Shown one piece after another: positions 10,795 to 24,243 of a DNA stretch of 64,000 bases. The stretch is from NCBI GenBank assembly GCA_032717465.1, contig CM064632.1, positions 28,582,578 through 28,646,577 of the forward strand, written 5' to 3'. How positions within the stretch are numbered: position 1 is the stretch's first letter; the number at the start of each line of letters is the position of its first letter. The stretch comes from Coenobita brevimanus (Eukaryota; Arthropoda; Malacostraca; Decapoda; Coenobitidae). Under the pieces are notes generated by a model that had not been told where the DNA came from, ran no database searches, and saw only the letters and a list, made by a program, of their open reading frames with translations. The translations under genes and the position numbers were made by a program.

Positions 10795-13700
10795 TTTAGT
10801 AGGCGACTAAAAGGGGCGGGGTGAGGGGACTAGGGACCCCCTCCTCTGTTTTTTAGTTCCTAAAAAGTGACAGGCCAGAGAAAGGGACGGGGGATGGTGT
10901 TATCCCCGTACCCTGAAGATTGGGTCTATGAATGTGCGTGGATGTAGTACAATTGAGGCTAAAAGGGAGGAGATTGGGAGAATGTTTGTGAGAAGAAAGT
11001 TGGATGTGTTAGCTTTGAGTGAAACGAAGATGAAAGGGAAGGGGGAATCTATGTTTGGAAGTGTGAATGGAAGATTGTCAGGTGTTGATAGAGGAAGGGC
11101 AAGAGAAGGTGTGGCCTTGTTAGTGAGTCCGGAAGTACAGCAGTGTGTGACTGAATGGAAGGAGGTATCATCGAGACTGATGTGGGTGAAAGTGAAATTT
11201 GAACGTGAGTTGTGGGTGTTTGTGAGTGCATATGGGCCTGGTAGTGAAAGGGATGAACAAGAGAGGGAGTCTTTCTGGAATGATGTTGATGAGTGTCTGC
11301 AGAGTTTTGGAGCGAATGTGAATGTGGTAATGATGGGAGATCTGAATGCTAGAGTGGGAAATGTAGCAGTTGAAGGCGTAGTTGGTATGCATGGTGTGCC
11401 TGGAAGAAATGAAAATGGGGAACGAATGATAGCGATGTGTGTTGAGCGAGAGATGGTGATTGGGAATACGCTGTTTGAGAAGAAAGATATTTATAAGTAT
11501 ACATGGGTGAGACAGGAGGGTGGAAGGGTTGTTGATAGAGCCTTGATGGACTATGTGGTTGTGTCTAGGAATGTAATAGGAAGATTGTTGGATGTGAGAG
11601 TTCTGAGAGGGGAGGGTGGAGGTATGTCTGACCACTACCTGGTGGAGGGAAAGTTAAGAGTAGGTAAGAGATGGGTGAGAGCTAGGAGGGTTAGGTGTGG
11701 CAGGGAGGTTTTGAAAGTGAGTGAGTTGGATAAAAGAGAGAAAAAGATAGAGTATCAGGAGAAATTGAAAGATGAGTGGAACGCAGTGAAAGATCGGGAA
11801 AATGGCAGTGTGGAGGAGGAATGGCAGTTGTTTAAGAGTGCTGTGGTGGGGCATGCAGAAGAGGTGTGTGGTGTGAGACGTGTGGGTGGTGGTGTAAGAA
11901 AAGGAAGTGAATGGTGGTGCGAGGAAGTAAGTATGGCTGTGGCTGAGAAGAGACGTGCATATGAAGTGTGGCTGCAGAGGAAGGATGAGATGTCATATGA
12001 AAGGTATAAGGAAAAGAGGAATAGAGCGAGAAGGGCTGTGCGTGATGCTAAAGTGGCAGCAGATGAGAGGTGGGGCAGGCGGCTGACAGAGAATTTTCAT
12101 CAGAATAAGAAAATGTTTTGGAAGGAGGTGAAAAGGGTGCGAAAGGGAGAGTCTGGGAAGGAAGAACGAGTAAAAGCAGAGGATGGAAGGATGTTAATTG
12201 AGATGGATGCAGTAAGGAAGAGATGGGCAGAGTATTTTGAAAGATTGTTAAATGTAGAGGAGGAAAGGGTGGCTGAGATTGTGGCAGATAGAAGGGTGCA
12301 AGGAATAAATGTGTTGGGAGAGTTGAATGATTCTTTGATCACGAAGGAGGAAGTGGAGAAGGCAGTAAAGGAGATGAAAACAGGGAAAGCTGCAGGTATG
12401 GATGGGTGTGCTGTGGAATGCCTGAAGGGTGGTGGAGTGACTATTGTTGACTGGTTAGTAAGATTATTGAATGTGTGCTTTGAGAAAGGTATGGTGCCAA
12501 TTGACTGGGCAAGTGCTTCTGTGGTCCCGTTGTATAAAGGCAAGGGTGATAAGTATGAATGTACTAGCTTTAGGGGTATAAGTCTGTTGAGTGTTGTAGG
12601 TAAAGTGTATGGTAGAGTGTTAATTATGAGAGTTAGAGAGGGTACAGAGGGAGTGATTAGTGATGAGCAGTGTGGCTTTAGGAGAGGGAGGGGATGCGTT
12701 GATCAGGTGTTTGCTGTGAGACAAGTGTGTGAAAAGTATTTAGCGAAAGGCAAGGATGTGTTTTGGGCATTTATGGATTTATAGAAAGCGTATGATAGAA
12801 TTGATAGGGAGGCTTTGTGGACTGTTTTAAGATTGTATGGACTTGATGGTAGGTTACTAAAAGGGGTGAAAAGTTTTTATGTAAATAGTAGAGCGTGTGT
12901 AAGAGTGGGAAATGCTGTGAGTGATTGGTTTCCCGTGAGAGTGGGGCTGCGACAGGGATGTGTGATGTCGCCTTGGTTGTTTAATATTTACATGGATGGT
13001 GTTGTAAGGGAGGTGAATGCAAGAGTTTTAGGTGGTCTGAGTCTGGTAAATGTTGATGGAGGAGAGTGGAATCTGAAGCAGCTGCTGTTTGCAGATGATA
13101 CTGCACTGGTGACTGATTCAGAGGAGAGATTGAGACAGTCGGTAGAGGAATTTGGAAGGGTGTGTGAAAGGAGGAAATTGAAAGTAAATGAGAATAAGAG
13201 TAAAGTGATGAAGTGTACGAGGTTGATAGATGGTAGGGGGATGAATATAGTTTTGAATGGTGAGTTGCTTGAGGAGGTAGATTGTTTTAAATATCTAGGG
13301 TCACATGTTGCTGTGGATGGAAGAATAGATGCAGAAGTGAAGTTTAGAATAAATGAAGTAGGAAAGGTGCTGGGAGGAATGAAAAAAGTGTTTAAATGTC
13401 GTTCGCTTAGAATGGATGTAAAGAGAAGGCTGTATGAGGGTGTTGTGGTACCGACTGCGTTATATGGGGCTGAAACATGGAATATGGGTGTAGCAGAGAG
13501 GAAAAGTTTGAATGTAATGGAGATGAGATGTCTGAGGAGTATGTGTGGAGTGACGCGTATGGATCGAGTGCGAAATGATGAAGTGCGAAGGAGAACTGGA
13601 GTTGTTCGGGAGATGGCTGGTAGAGTTGAGCAGAGGGTGTTGCAATGGTTTGGGCATATGGAGAGAATGGATAATGAGCGATTGGTGAAAAAGATAACTA

Positions 13701-14190
13701 GATCTGATGTGAGAGGTGTAAGACTGAGAGGAAGACCACGAATAGGATGGATGGACAGTGTGAAGAGAGCGCTGGATGCGAGAGGGATGTCTGTTGAGCA
13801 AGGAAGAGTGGCTGTGCGTGACAGAAATAAATGGAGAGAAATTGTGAATGAATAAGTGATGACGCAGCCCTGAGGGGATATTCTCCCGCATTTGGTCTGA
13901 TCAGCTAGTCAGGTCAGGTGCGGGTAAGGGGATGGGTCTGTTATGATGTGGCAGGGGTAAACCAGTTCTGCTGTTGGGCCCTGCTTTGGATGTCACTGCT
14001 TGCATTGCGCAGTTGACCCTTGTGCGGTGTGATGCGGTGAGGATCTGTCCGTTCTCCCCTTTGGGGCTAAGATGCGAATGAATGTGTTTGAATGGATGAG
14101 TAAATGGAGAGTGAGTCGTCCTGTCTCGGCTACCTCCCTTTCCTTGGGGGAAGCAGCCTAGGTATATAGATAGATAGATAACTCTAACAT
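10795..14190 (+). mobile_element. Nearly complete RTE-like LINE
   Basis: A single-ORF non-LTR retrotransposon: an untranslated leader of about 130 bp, an apurinic-type endonuclease plus reverse transcriptase reading frame (10928-13855), a 3' untranslated region of about 310 bp, and a short GATA-type tail (about 14165-14180). The 3' 500 bp is nearly identical to the truncated copy at 25313-25832, so the family was recently active. There is no RNase H and no separate gag-like ORF, as usual for RTE-group elements. The left boundary is estimated. The only visible lesion is one in-frame TAG. Confidence 0.85.
10928..13855 (+). pseudogene. RTE-like endonuclease/reverse transcriptase ORF with one nonsense codon
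   Basis: About 975 codons in one frame, interrupted only by a TAG at 12782-12784 (codon 619). The endonuclease has Glu32 in ALSETKMKG, a GDLNARVG block near residue 138, and SDHYL near residue 234. The polymerase starts near residue 480, with the LLFADDTALV catalytic box near 721 and SPWLFNIYMDGV before it. The stop falls in the motif-A block: the residues FMDL are followed by the stop and then KAYDRID. The related copy at 28120 reads Glu there, so a single base change (GAG or GAA to TAG) killed this copy. The residues before the first ATG (LKIGS) still fit the endonuclease family, so the true start may lie slightly upstream. Confidence 0.88.
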
Positions 14191-14303
14191 TACAGCATAT
14201 TATGGCACTGGTTGGTTTCATATGTCACAGCTGTTTTCACCTGTTTTATCAGGGAGATTATGGTGTTTGTCCTCCTCTGTATCCTGCATATTAAAATGTG
14301 ATT

Positions 14304-15156
14304 ACCACCACCACCACCACCACCACCACCACCACCACCACCACCACCACCACCACCACCACCACCACCACCACCACCACCACCACCACCACCACCACCA
14401 CCACCACCACCACCACCACCACCACCACCACCACCACCACCACCACCACCACCACCACCACCACCACCACCACCACCACCACCACCACCACCACCACCAC
14501 CACCACCACCACCACCACCACCACCACCACCACCACCACCACCACCACCACCACCACCACCACCACCACCACCACCACCACCACCACCACCACCACCACC
14601 ACCACCACCACCACCACCACCACCACCACCACCACCACCACCACCACCACCACCACCACCACCACCACCACCACCACCACCACCACCACCACCACCACCA
14701 CCACCACCACCACCACCACCACCACCACCACCACCACCACCACCACCACCACCACCACCACCACCACCACCACCACCACCACCACCACCACGACGACCAC
14801 CACCACCACCACCACCACCACCACCACCACCACCACCACCACCACCACCACCACCACCACCACCACCACCACCACCACCACCACCACCACCACCACCACC
14901 ACCACCACCACCACCACCACCACCACCACCACCACCACCACCACCACCACCACCACCACCACCACCACCACCACCACCACCACCACCACCACCACCACCA
15001 CCACCACCACCACCACCACCACCACCACCACCACCACCACCACCACCACCACCACCACCACCATCACCACCACCGCCACCACCACCACCACCACCACCAC
15101 CACCACCACCACCACCACCACCACCACCACCACCACCACCACCACCACCACCACCA
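14304..15156. repeat. Giant CAC trinucleotide array (about 284 units)
   Basis: 853 bp of ACC/CAC, broken only at 14791-14796 (two CGA units) and around 15061-15077 (one CAT, one CGC). Frames of about 290-320 codons (poly-His, poly-Thr, poly-Val) are artefacts. The minus strand is (GGT)n, which can in principle form G-quadruplexes. The true length may differ because such arrays are hard to assemble. Confidence 0.98.
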
Positions 15157-15334
15157 TTTTTTTTTTTTAATCACCTCCATCCATTGGTGAATAATACTGT
15201 GAAGATCAAAACCAACATTCCTAATACAGTTCACCATTTGGAGTTGTAATGTGAAGGTTAACACTAACCCTCATATTACAATCCGTTGGCCCCAAGCACG
15301 CCAACGGCAGTGGTTACCAACCATCTACTATTAC
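15157..15334. other. No gene; short spacer
   Basis: A T run, then unremarkable sequence between the CAC array and the 3' end of the minus-strand LINE. Confidence 0.5.
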
Positions 15335-15390
15335 TATTATTATTTTATTTTTTTATTCATATTTATTACAGTGTAAATAAAGACATTAAA

Positions 15391-16686
15391 CTATTGGAGT
15401 CGCTGGTCTATGCGACTCTCGACCACTGTAGCTTCGTAATCCATACCCGCCAGAGAGACAGGCCTGAGGGCTGATGATCTTGTGCCCCTGAGACATAGCA
15501 GAGCAGACCTCACGAGGGAGAATGACAGTTGACATCTCATCCAGGCCATAACACAACTCTGCGGTTGACGTTTCTTCTCAGAAAGAGCCTCTGCCAGTCT
15601 CGAATAGAATCTCACTGCCTCTGGACCCATCCCACCTGATGTCGTGAACACAAGGGGAGTGAATCGACCGTGGTCCACATGTTGGATCCTTTCTTGATAA
15701 TTTCTATTTTTTTCTTGTTCATTCCTCTTGTGTGCAGCTTCGAGAGACAGTTCACGATGACATGCTGCCATGGGATCGAATATCCTGATGTCGAAGAACG
15801 CCCTCTGCCCACGTGTCCAGAAACCTCGAGCACTGACATCCACTCTTGCATCATTTGATGTGTTTGAAGTTCTGTGGGTGAAGTGCTCACCATCCAGGGG
15901 TAGCAGAACTGGCTCAATCGTGACATCATGGCATATTTCCTGCAGCATTTTGGCAGTGAGGTCGCGTACTTCATCGTGTCAGATGCAAACAAAGCCTCCC
16001 TTCTTGCATACCATTGCATGGTTTGCATCAAAGGCAGTGCCACAGGCACAGTGTTGAGGTAGGTTCTCTATTGGCCGCCCATATCTCAAGGCTATGGCGT
16101 CAATAAATTCTTGTTTGTTGAAGTGGAAGCCTTTTGCCTTGAGAGGCAGGGTTGTGAGCCAGTTCGATGCCCCAGCCTCCTGTGCAATTTCAACTCTTCT
16201 GCACTGGTCTGGTGATAGATGTTCGATTATGTGCTGCAGCTGGTCTTTTTGTCTTGCTTCACGCTCCTTGCTTATCTGTGTCTTTATGTCTTTCTGCCTT
16301 TGGTGGTCGATTTCACTCGTCTCAGCCTGGGTGCAGATCTTCTGTGACAAGGATTCGGTGAGCCTGAGTGAATTTCTGTGTTCATAGCTTGCCACGGCTA
16401 CTGGATTTATAATGCCAAGGCCTCCCATCCTGGGTGGTAGTGCTAGAAGGTCCCTCTTTTCTGGTGTGGGGATGTGGCCATTGGTTAGAGATGGGAGGAA
16501 TGAACCCCTGATTGCATCCTCCGGTGGTTGTAGCTGCAACTCGATGTCTGGTATGGTTCTCATCACGAAGGTCCACTTGTGCTTTACACCATAGGTAAAT
16601 GCACTGTATGCTGCATGGGTTTCTGTTTTTACATGGCTGGATAGTGTATGAATTTCTTCTACCCATGTCTTTACCTTATCACTCAC
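15391..16686 (-). pseudogene. LINE polymerase thumb, zinc finger and restriction-like endonuclease
   Basis: This continues the preceding segment (VSDKVKTWVEEI and onward). A zinc-finger pattern CACGTAFDANHAMVC lies at about 16010-16055. The nuclease core follows: NDARVDVSARGFW, then AFFDIRIF, with acidic residues spaced as in PD-(D/E)XK enzymes. A TGA at 15979-15981 interrupts the frame exactly where an Arg codon CGA would read, a typical methyl-CpG transition. The frame then stays open to 15391. Apart from this stop and the SINE the coding sequence is well preserved. Confidence 0.82.
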
Positions 16687-16789
16687 ATATTTAGAGGTGC
16701 ATGGTATTTAGGAAGACTGCTGGGCCTTGATAGCAGGCTGCCCAGAGTCGGACACATAAAAAAAAAATAATAAATAAATAAAAATATTT
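16687..16789 (+). mobile_element. SINE insertion with 6-bp target duplication
   Basis: A short copy of the SINE family (with 'cccagagtcggacacat' and an A-rich tail) lies antisense inside the LINE polymerase frame. The sequence 'atattt' occurs at 16687-16692 and again at 16784-16789, a plausible target-site duplication. The inserted length is 97 bp (a multiple of 3, plus 1). Removing it gives a continuous frame across the junction, so the SINE arrived after the LINE. Confidence 0.85.
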
Positions 16790-17725
16790 GTCTTTGAATT
16801 CCTTAGTTCCAATCACAGCCCCTAGATGCCTCTGACCTTCCTTGGTCACTATCACGTTTGTGCCTCTAAATGCTTCTTGTGCATCTTGATAGTAAGCTGG
16901 TTTCACGATCAAGATGGACTTACTTGCATTAGGGTAGTAACCTATTTCAGGGCCATGAGATGTTATAAGGTTCCACCATTTCCTCACATCCTCATCCTTG
17001 CCAGCACCCGTGAGATCATCTGCATAGGCTACCTGTTTTACATTGGTGGTCTCGTATTTGATCTGTTGTTGCAGCACTGTCATCGCCAGGGGGAACATAG
17101 CCATGGCAACGGGATCCCCGTGGGTAGTTCCTGCTGTGGACTGGATTACACCGACATCTTGAGCCGCTGTCTTACCCACAATGTAGAGGTCTGCTGGTTC
17201 TTTGTAGGTGTTTTCCACATACTGGGCAAATGCTGGGCATTTAACCTTGATATTGTGCAGCATTGCCTCCCAGTTGATGGAATTAAATGCATTTGAGGCA
17301 TCAACTAATAATACTGCCTGACAGTCCTCTTCCCCAAATAGTTTCCTCATGGAGTGAATTGCTGCCTCACCTCCTGCCTGCTGGCCTGCACACACCTGGA
17401 GGTTGTCAACTGCCTGCTTCACATCATCTTTCACCACCTCCATGATGCATTTTCCTATAATCCATCTTAAGACTTCACCCACCCCGATGGGCCTGCATCC
17501 AGGATTCTTATCAAGGGGGATAAGTCTGCAAGCCGTCAGTGCTTCGATGTTACTGCACTGACTTGAAGCCAGCTTCCTCGCCAGTGAGGCAATGGTGTTA
17601 CATAGGTCTGTTGCTGCCTCCCCAAACTTGATGTTACTGAGGATTACTCGCCAAGATTTTGCATCCAGGCCTGACGGTCCTGCCCCTCCCTGTGTGTGCA
17701 TTGCCCTGGTCACCTAATGGCGGCT
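16790..17725 (-). pseudogene. LINE reverse transcriptase, N-terminal and palm part
   Basis: From 17725 leftwards the frame starts in a conserved polymerase entry block (GGAGPSGLDAKSW). It continues with LVDASNAFNSINWEAM (motif A), STAGTTHGDPVAMAMF (the fingers-palm block) and the catalytic QVAYADDLTGAG, then GYYPNASKS and EGQRHLGAVIGT. All catalytic Asp residues are present. The domain upstream of the polymerase is missing. The frame breaks at the SINE insertion near 16784, where a few spurious codons follow. After excluding the SINE and one copy of the 6-bp duplication it continues in phase into the next segment. Confidence 0.85.
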
Positions 17726-19378
17726 GTCCATGCTGCACGATCCATTGCAGCCTCCCTGTTAAGTCCCTTAACCCTAAGGTCACACTTAATGACCTCGTCC
17801 CATGTCTTTCTCAGTCTACCCCTCATAACCCCACCCCCAATATTAACACTTCTCACCTTCCTCACCCAATTATCATCCCCCATCCTCTCCACATGTCCAA
17901 ACCACCTCAATCTACCTCTCCTCATCACAACACCAATACACTCCAGTCCCATCCTACCTCTCAACTCTTCCATTGTAAACCCAGCCCCTCCAGGCCTTGG
18001 ATGCAGGGACGCACTGCACATCCACTTAATCATCGTCATTTCTGTACGTCTGAGCCGGCGAATATCTTCCTCCTTCACTGCCCAGGTCTCACTGCCATAC
18101 AGCATTACACTCCTAACACATGCTGCATACAAAGACCTCTTAGCACGTAGGGAGAGCCCTCTCAATGTCAGGAGAGGCAAGAGCTCCCTGAACTTCTTCC
18201 AACCACTTCTCACCCTAGCCACAGAGCTAGTAGCTCCAGCCCCACCTCCAGCACACAACATGTCACCCAAATAACAAAACTCTTCCACACACTCAAGAGA
18301 TTCACCAGCAAGTTCAGTCCTTTCACGTCTGACAATCTCCACCTGCTTACCCCGGCACGCCGTACACATAAAATCAGCATTATCTCGCAGTCTACCTCTG
18401 ATACCACTACATCTCTTATGCACCCATTTATCACACACACCGCAGAAGATGGAATTACTTCCCACGCCCTTGTTGCAAACTGCATATGGCCACTCTCCCT
18501 CGTCTTTGACAGTACCGCCACCAACCCTAGATATCATCACTTTTGTTTTATCTGCATTTACCCTTAAACCCTTTTGCCCCATACCATCTCTCCACTTCCT
18601 AAACCTTTCCTCCGCCTCCCTTTCATTCTCTGCAATCAACACCAAATCATCAGCATACAACAACTCCCACGGGAGTCCGTTTCTAAAGTCACGTGAAAGG
18701 GCTTCAAGTACCGTGATAAACAACATGGGACTCAAGACTGACCCCTGATGCACACCAATATTCACGGAAAACTCATCACTCAAATCTCCATTCACTCTCA
18801 CCTGGGTGTGAGCACCCACATACATGGCCATAACCACCCTAACCAGCCACTCCTCCAAGCCAAGCTTTCTCATTGCCCACTTCACTACCTCTCTAGGGAC
18901 TCTGTCAAAGGCCTTTTCCAAATCAACAAAAACAAAATAAAGATCCCTTCTCCTACCAATATATTTTTCCTGAAGCTGTCGAACAATTAATATGGCATCA
19001 GTGGTCCCCCTACCTGGCATAAACCCAAACTGCATCTCATCAATATTCACTCTTTCTCTAATCATACCTTCTAAAACTCTCTCCATTACCCTCATTATCT
19101 GATCTAAAAGCTTTATACCTCTATAATTTCCTCTTTCCAGGGCGTCACCCTTCCCTTTATACACATTTACAATTACACTCTTCAGCCAATCATCTGGGAC
19201 AACACACTCATAAATAATCCTATTTATCAGGTCAGTGACTAAACTCACCCCTATATCGCCTGAGGCCTTCAACATTTCGGCAGTCAGCCCAGACACACCT
19301 GCTGCCTTCCCCACCCTCATCCTGCCTATTGCCTCACTCACGGTAGCAGTATCAATCAAAGGCCAAGGGCCAGACACT

Positions 19379-19380
<2 letters not shown>
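17710..19380 (-). mobile_element. 5'-truncated RTE-like LINE with PHD-type finger
   Basis: A minus-strand copy lacking the endonuclease, its 5' edge abutting an AT microsatellite (19381-19435). It ends at its own TGA (17710-17712) without the usual 3' tail, which in relatives at 30297-30965 and 49141-49661 continues into GAAAC pentanucleotides. The loss of the tail at a short stretch of similarity with the adjacent LINE suggests recombination rather than simple insertion. Confidence 0.85.
17710..19380 (-). pseudogene. RTE-like reverse transcriptase with PHD-type zinc finger
   Basis: An uninterrupted frame of about 557 codons; apparent codons right of 19380 come from the AT repeat. It holds the polymerase entry (GKAAGVSGLTAEMLKASG), FVDLEKAFDRVPR (motif A), GVHQGSVLSPMLF and the catalytic LLYADDLVLI (about 18630-18665). 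After the palm comes a Cys/His cluster (about 18350-18485): VCNKGVG, FCGVCDKWVHKRC and MCTACRGK, resembling a PHD finger but with Tyr where the first Cys ligand would sit (inference). The end (LRWFGHVERMGDDNWVRKV) is typical of RTE-like elements. The endonuclease is missing, so it is not autonomous, although the polymerase motifs are intact. Confidence 0.87.
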
Positions 19381-19444
<64 letters not shown>

Positions 19445-19462
19445 GAGTAATAATAGAGAGAG
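19381..19462. repeat. AT microsatellite with short AC and GA runs
   Basis: About 27 AT units, then short AC and GA runs. It marks the 5' truncation point of the preceding LINE. Confidence 0.96.
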
Positions 19463-19747
19463 AGAGAAGAGGATAGGCTGTTTTCATGCTGCTTAAAAAT
19501 AAAAACGAAAGGCACAGAAAATGGCGCTGTTTTAGAGAGAAGGTCTTATGCCAAGCGGCTTTGTTTATTCGTAATGCCTCTCCCATATTGATTTATCCTT
19601 CAGAATGATTTACTTAGTGATTTATTTAGTGATTAATCCTGCATAGTCCACATCATTATCCTCTTCTGTTTTATTGAGGCCGAGTATGTCAACATCAGTA
19701 CGATATAAAGAACGTACAAAGAATGTGTTAAAATGAAATATGCAAAA
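19463..19747. other. No gene seen
   Basis: AT-rich spacer with a short duplicated 'agtgatttatttagtgatt' stretch. Confidence 0.5.
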
Positions 19748-21511
19748 TGGTAAGGTGTAAATGGTGAGGTGTAATGGTAAGATGTAAATGTTAAGGTGCA
19801 GATGATATGCTATGAATGGTAAGGTGTATGGTAAGGTGTAAATGGTAAGTGTGTAAATGTTAAGGTGTAAATAGTAAGATGTAAATGGTAAGGTGTAAAT
19901 GGTAAGGTGTAATTGGTAAGGTGTAATTGGTAAGGTGTAAATGCTAAGGTGTAAACGGTAAAGTGTAAATGTTAAGGTGCAATTGTTCAGGTGTAAATGG
20001 TAAGGTGTAAATGGTACAATGTAATTAAAGTGTAAATGTTAAGGTGTAATTGTTCAGGTGTAAATGGTAAGGTGTAAATGGTACTATGTAATTAAAGTGT
20101 AAATGTTAAGGTGTAATTGTTCAGGTGTAAATGGTAAGGTGTAAATGGTAATATGTAATTAAAGTGTAAATGTTAAAGTGTAAATGTTAAGGTGTAATTG
20201 TTCAGGTGTAAATGGTAATATGTAATTAAAGTGTAAATGTTAAGGTGTAATTGTTCAGGTGTAAATGGTAAGGTGTAAATGGTAATATGTAATTAAAGTG
20301 TAAATGGTAAGGTGTAATGGTAAGGTGTAATGGTAAGGTGTAAATGGTAAGGTGTAATGGTAAGGTGTAATGGTAAGGTGTAATGGTAAGGTGTAATGGT
20401 AAGGTGTAAATGTTAAGCTGTAAATGGTAAGGTGTAAATAGTAATGTGTAAATGGTAAGATGCATGTGTTAAGGTGTAAATGGTAAGGTGTAAATGGTAA
20501 GGTGTAATGGTAAGCTGTAAATGGTAAGGTGTAATGGTAAGGTGTAAATGTAAAGCGTTAATGGTAAGGTGTAAATAGTAATGTGTAAATGGTAAGATGC
20601 ATGTGTTAAGGTGTAAATGGTAAGGTGTAATGGTAAGGTGTAATGGTAAGCTGTAAATGGTAAGGTGTAATGGTAAGGTGTAATGGTAAGGTGTTAATGG
20701 TAAGGTGTAATGGTAAGGTGTAATGGTAAGGTGTAATGGTAAGGTGTAATGGTAAGGTGTAAATGGTAAGGTGTTAATGGTAAGGTGTAATGGTAAGGTG
20801 TAATGGTAAGGTGTTAATGGTAAAGTGTAATGGTAAGGTGTAATGGTAAGGTGTTAATGGTAAGGTGTAATGGTAAGGTGTAAATGGTAAGGTGTAATGG
20901 TAAGGTGTAATGGTAAGGTGTAATGGTAAGGTGTTAATGGTAAGGTGTAATGGTAAGGTGTAAATGGTAAGGTGTAATGGTAAGGTGTAATGGTAAGGTG
21001 TAATGGTAAGGTGTAATGGTAAGGTGTTAATGGTAAGGTGTAATGGTAAGGTTTAATGGTAAGGTGTAATGGTAAGGTGTAAATGGTAAGGTGTAATGGT
21101 AAGGTGTAATGGTAAGGTGTAATGGTAAGGTGTTAATGGTAAGGTGTAATGGTAAGGTGTAAATGGTAAGGTGTAATGGTAAGGTGTAATGGTAAGGTGT
21201 TAATGGTAAGGTGTAATGGTAAGGTGTTAATGGTAAGGTGTAATGGTAAGGTGTAAATGGTAAGGTGTAAATGGTAAGGTGTAATGGTAAGGTGTAATGG
21301 TAAGGTGTAATGGTAAGGTGTAAATGGTAAGGTTTAAATGGTAAGGTGTAATGGTAAGGTGTAATGGTAAGGTGTAATGGTAAGGTGTAATGATAAGGTG
21401 TAAATGGTAAGGTGTAAATGGTAAGGTGTAATGGTAAGGTGTAATGGTAAGGTGTAATGATAAGGTGTAATGGTAAGGTGTAATGGTAAGGTGTAATGAT
21501 AAGGTGTAATA
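19748..21511. repeat. 13-14 bp minisatellite (taatggtaaggtg), 1.76 kb
   Basis: More than 120 imperfect units of TAATGGTAAGGTG and its 14-bp variants. The left part (about 19980-20290) has a higher-order repeat of about 65-75 bp marked by 'taattaaagtg' and 'ttgttcagg'. The right part is nearly homogeneous. Minus-strand frames reading LHLTITPYHYT are artefacts. Confidence 0.96.
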
Positions 21512-21626
21512 TGTCAAATGAGTCGGGCAGGAAGCGGTGTTACAAAGTCTCCTGAGTCACCACGGCTCATACTTTTGTGTTTCGAGATTCTGTAGCCAAG
21601 GAACAGGACGGAAGGCTGATGAAAGT

Positions 21627-24243
<2,617 letters not shown>

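Larger units (their letters stand above)
15335..17727 (-). mobile_element. 5'-truncated LINE with restriction-like endonuclease
   Basis: Read on the minus strand it holds a reverse transcriptase, a C-terminal zinc finger and a PD-(D/E)XK-type nuclease domain, followed by an A/T-rich 3' end at about 15335-15390. A nuclease placed after the polymerase is typical of the early-branching LINEs (R2, NeSL and relatives such as Utopia). The exact clade is uncertain. The 5' end is lost at the junction with the next LINE at about 17710-17727. A 97-bp SINE insertion (16687-16783) and one nonsense codon (15979-15981) inactivate it. Confidence 0.8.

Noticed and set aside
11049..13891. Antisense frames opposite the RTE-like ORF (for example 155, 147 and 143 codons)
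   Set aside because: Shadows of the real + strand polymerase frame, without domains of their own.
14222..15190. Frames of about 290-320 codons reading poly-His, poly-Thr or poly-Val
   Set aside because: They are translations of the CAC array in different phases and strands, with no unique coding sequence.
19748..21511. CRISPR-like array
   Set aside because: Units are contiguous tandem repeats without unique spacers, and the genome is eukaryotic.
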